A DNA stretch of 64,000 bases, taken from NCBI RefSeq assembly GCF_007747795.1, contig NZ_CP036275.1, positions 3,588,001-3,652,000 on the forward strand, given 5' to 3'. Source of the DNA: Maioricimonas rarisocia. Lineage in GTDB: Bacteria; Planctomycetota; Planctomycetia; Planctomycetales; Planctomycetaceae. This document shows positions 62,171 through 64,000 of the stretch, in pieces (position 1 is the stretch's first letter; every line of letters begins with the position of its first letter). Below the pieces are notes generated by a model. The model ran no database searches and had not been told where the DNA came from. It saw nothing but the letters and a program-made list of their open reading frames with translations. Made by a program: the position numbers and the translations under genes.

Positions 62171-64000
62171 ATGGAGAGTGAGTTCCTGAGATTTCGAGAC
62201 ACGGTCCGACGGCTGCACGCGACCCTCGAGTCGCTGCAGAAGGCCGTTGCCGATCTCGAAGTCGCTCCCCTGCGCGGCCGCGAATGGTACGAACTGCTCG
62301 TCCGCAAACTGGTCCCGCAGCTTTCCGATGAAGCCTACCTGGTCGTCGCCGTCGTCGGCGGAACGAACATCGGCAAGAGCGTCATCTTCAACCACATCGC
62401 CGGCTGCCGGGCCAGTGCCACCAGTCCGTTGGCCTCCGGGACGAAGCATCCGACCTGCCTGGTGCCGGCCGGTTTTACCGAGCGGCACGACCTGGCGCAG
62501 GTGTTTCCCGGCTTCGAGCTGCAGGAGTGGTCGGATGCTGACGCGGCACTGGCCGAAGATGACCGGCACATGCTGTACTGGCGCGTGTCCGACCAGACAC
62601 CCGACAACCTGCTGGTGCTCGATACGCCCGATATCGACAGCGACGCGCGAATCAACTGGGAGCGTGCCGACCACATCCGCCAGTGTGCTGACGTCTTGAT
62701 CGCGGTGCTTACACAGCAGAAGTACAACGACGCAGCCGTGAAGGAGTTCTTCCGCAAGGCGGCTGCCGAAGAGAAACTGATTGCGGTCGTCTTCAATCAG
62801 TGCCTGCTTCCCGAAGACGAACCGTACTGGCCGCTGTGGGTTTCGACCTTCTGTGACGAGACCGGAGTCGATCCCGAGATTGTCTACGTGGCTCCCAACG
62901 ACCGGCCGGCAGCCGAAGCACTGAAGCTGCCCTTCTACGAGCGGCCCTGGCCGAATGAGGGAGAGGCCGCCGCGACCGACGACGAGCCTCGCAGTCTGCT
63001 TGCCGACCTGTCGCGTCTGAAGTTTCACGAGATCAAGCTGCAGACGCTGAGCGGTTCGCTGCGACATCTGACGTCCGAAGATGCCGGCATTCCGACGTAT
63101 CTGCGCGACATTGCTCAGTGCAGTGAGCGGTACCGGGCCGCGTCCGAACTCCTCGCCGCACACGAACTGGCCCGCATCAACGACTGGCCGGTCATTCCCG
63201 ACTCGGTGATGATCGCCGAGATCCGCGCCTGGTGGCAGACACAACGGACCGGCTGGTCGGCGACGGTTCACAGCGTCTACAACGCGATCGGCAAAGGAGT
63301 CGCGTGGCCGGTTCATTTTGCCCGCGAGAGGATGTACGGAGAATCCGTGCCGCCGCTCGAGCGATACCGCGAGCGGGAATGGAACGCGATTCTGACCACG
63401 GTCGAGAAGGTGTACGAGAAGCTGACCTGGCTCGAGGAACTCGGCAATGAGCTGCTGCGACCGCGACTGAAGACGCTCCTTTCGGGAACCTCGCGGGCCG
63501 AACTGCTGCAGCGGATTCACGCCGAACATCAGGAAGTGGATCTGGCCGGATCGCTCGAGCAACTGGTGGGCCGGGAACTGACGGAGTTCCGCCGGCAGAG
63601 TCCGAGGCACTTCGAGTTTTTCAAACGGATCGACACGGTTGCGGCGGCCGCACGTCCGGCGACGAGCGTCGTGCTTTTCGTTGCCGGCTTCGGTCCGGCC
63701 GGTAATGCCATCGCACCGGCCCTGACCGATGCTGCCGTCCAGGGAGCGCTTCATATCGCCGGCGACTTCGCGGGCGGAACGGTCGCCGTGGCTGTTGGCG
63801 AAGGGGTGATGAGCGGTGCCGCGGCAGGGGCGGGATGGCTCGAGGCGCGGTTCCGCAGACTGCACGAAGCGTTTACGGCCGAGCGGGCCGCCTGGCTCGC
63901 GGCTTTGCTGAAGCGACATCTGCTGGGGGATCTGCCCGAAGAACTGCAGGCAGCGGCCTCACTGACAGCACATGACGAATTCCGCGAAGCGACCGAAGCG
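62171..64000 (+). CDS. Dynamin-like GTPase (3' end beyond window)
   Basis: At least 610 aa from the ATG at 62171, open to the last base, so the C-terminus is missing. P-loop VVGGTNIGKSVIFNHI (G1, near residue 65), a Thr-rich stretch ATSPLASGTKHPT (G2 region), LVLDTPDIDSD (G3) and VVFNQCLL (G4-like, Asn-Gln instead of NKxD). Long helical segments follow to the edge, including LEELGNELLRPRL, and a hydrophobic Ala/Gly-rich run (PATSVVLFVAGFGPAGNAIAPALTDAAVQG) that could be a membrane insertion or paddle. It resembles bacterial dynamin-like or Era/YjdA-type GTPases. A long antisense frame over it is a shadow. Confidence 0.82.
   Translation, partial: MESEFLRFRDTVRRLHATLESLQKAVADLEVAPLRGREWYELLVRKLVPQLSDEAYLVVAVVGGTNIGKSVIFNHIAGCRASATSPLASGTKHPTCLVPAGFTERHDLAQVFPGFELQEWSDADAALAEDDRHMLYWRVSDQTPDNLLVLDTPDIDSDARINWERADHIRQCADVLIAVLTQQKYNDAAVKEFFRKAAAEEKLIAVVFNQCLLPEDEPYWPLWVSTFCDETGVDPEIVYVAPNDRPAAEALKLPFYERPWPNEGEAAATDDEPRSLLADLSRLKFHEIKLQTLSGSLRHLTSEDAGIPTYLRDIAQCSERYRAASELLAAHELARINDWPVIPDSVMIAEIRAWWQTQRTGWSATVHSVYNAIGKGVAWPVHFARERMYGESVPPLERYREREWNAILTTVEKVYEKLTWLEELGNELLRPRLKTLLSGTSRAELLQRIHAEHQEVDLAGSLEQLVGRELTEFRRQSPRHFEFFKRIDTVAAAARPATSVVLFVAGFGPAGNAIAPALTDAAVQGALHIAGDFAGGTVAVAVGEGVMSGAAAGAGWLEARFRRLHEAFTAERAAWLAALLKRHLLGDLPEELQAAASLTAHDEFREATEA

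Noticed and set aside
62081-63919. 612-aa minus-strand open frame
   Set aside because: Antisense to the plus-strand GTPase frame, which has P-loop motifs and is open from 62171 to the edge. The minus frame has no recognisable domain and is composed of the Arg/Gly/Pro-rich text typical of GC-rich shadows.
1-64000. tRNA, rRNA or tmRNA genes
   Set aside because: I looked for the T-loop consensus and cloverleaf-like pairs in the gene-free stretches and saw none. A covariance-model search was not possible here.

Overview
This is a high-GC bacterial chromosome segment, almost certainly from a planctomycete (Planctomycetota). The evidence is gene content typical of that phylum: a DUF1549/DUF1553 protein with heme-like motifs, paired with a DUF1501 protein and a pre-peptidase-domain protein; a DUF1080 plus sugar-dehydrogenase fusion; a formylglycine-type sulfatase; a DUF4175 giant; an EF-hand-rich secreted protein; and several families I know mainly from planctomycetes. 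KdsA points to Kdo synthesis and hence a Gram-negative outer membrane. I see no rRNA, tRNA, CRISPR array, insertion sequence or phage gene.

Layout. 1-341: end of a gene entering from the left. 373-735: intergenic repeats. 734-15696: a co-oriented minus-strand exopolysaccharide cluster, in transcription order O-antigen-ligase-like protein, GT2, flippase, CelD/BcsL-like acyltransferase, three GT4 enzymes, a membrane-anchored deacetylase-like protein, a membrane-anchored EEP phosphodiesterase, a Wzz/BY-kinase and a DUF1573 protein. A divergent GT4 gene starts at 16096. 17400-21297: Dus, an unknown protein, an HtrA protease and CsrA. 21529-24730 (minus): a ten-EF-hand protein and an exported unknown. 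25262-30940: the DUF1549/DUF1553, DUF1501 and pre-peptidase genes. 30941-31843: a mosaic of palindromic repeats. 31844-35323: divergent sulfatase and DUF1080/sugar-dehydrogenase genes. 35420-36058: a second repeat mosaic. 36154-39659: a lipoprotein with apparent internal repeats, and a thioredoxin-CxxCH-PDZ protein. 39939-51082: DUF4175 protein, prenyltransferase-fold protein, a linear-motif repeat protein, an ABM protein, a small membrane protein, KdsA, an anchored transglutaminase-like/TPR protein and a BASS transporter. 51311-56528: a response regulator fused to an RsbW-like ATPase, truncated hemoglobin, polyprenyl synthase, MoaC, an ACT protein, a YihX-like phosphatase and an AhpD-like protein. 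56829-64000: histone-H1-like basic protein, several membrane proteins, a PQQ-type beta-propeller, and a dynamin-like GTPase that runs off the right end.

The most unusual structure I see is a set of intergenic palindromic modules shared by three loci in different orders and orientations. It includes a 162-bp element present twice with inverted-repeat ends, and a hairpin module with one compensatory base-pair change. Among proteins, the stand-outs are the thioredoxin-CxxCH-PDZ fusion, the protein with four copies of an S-P-L-E-L-A-R-Q-Q-G-A-A motif, the receiver-ATPase fusion and the lysine-rich basic protein. Many long antisense open frames are shadows of GC-rich genes and are left out.
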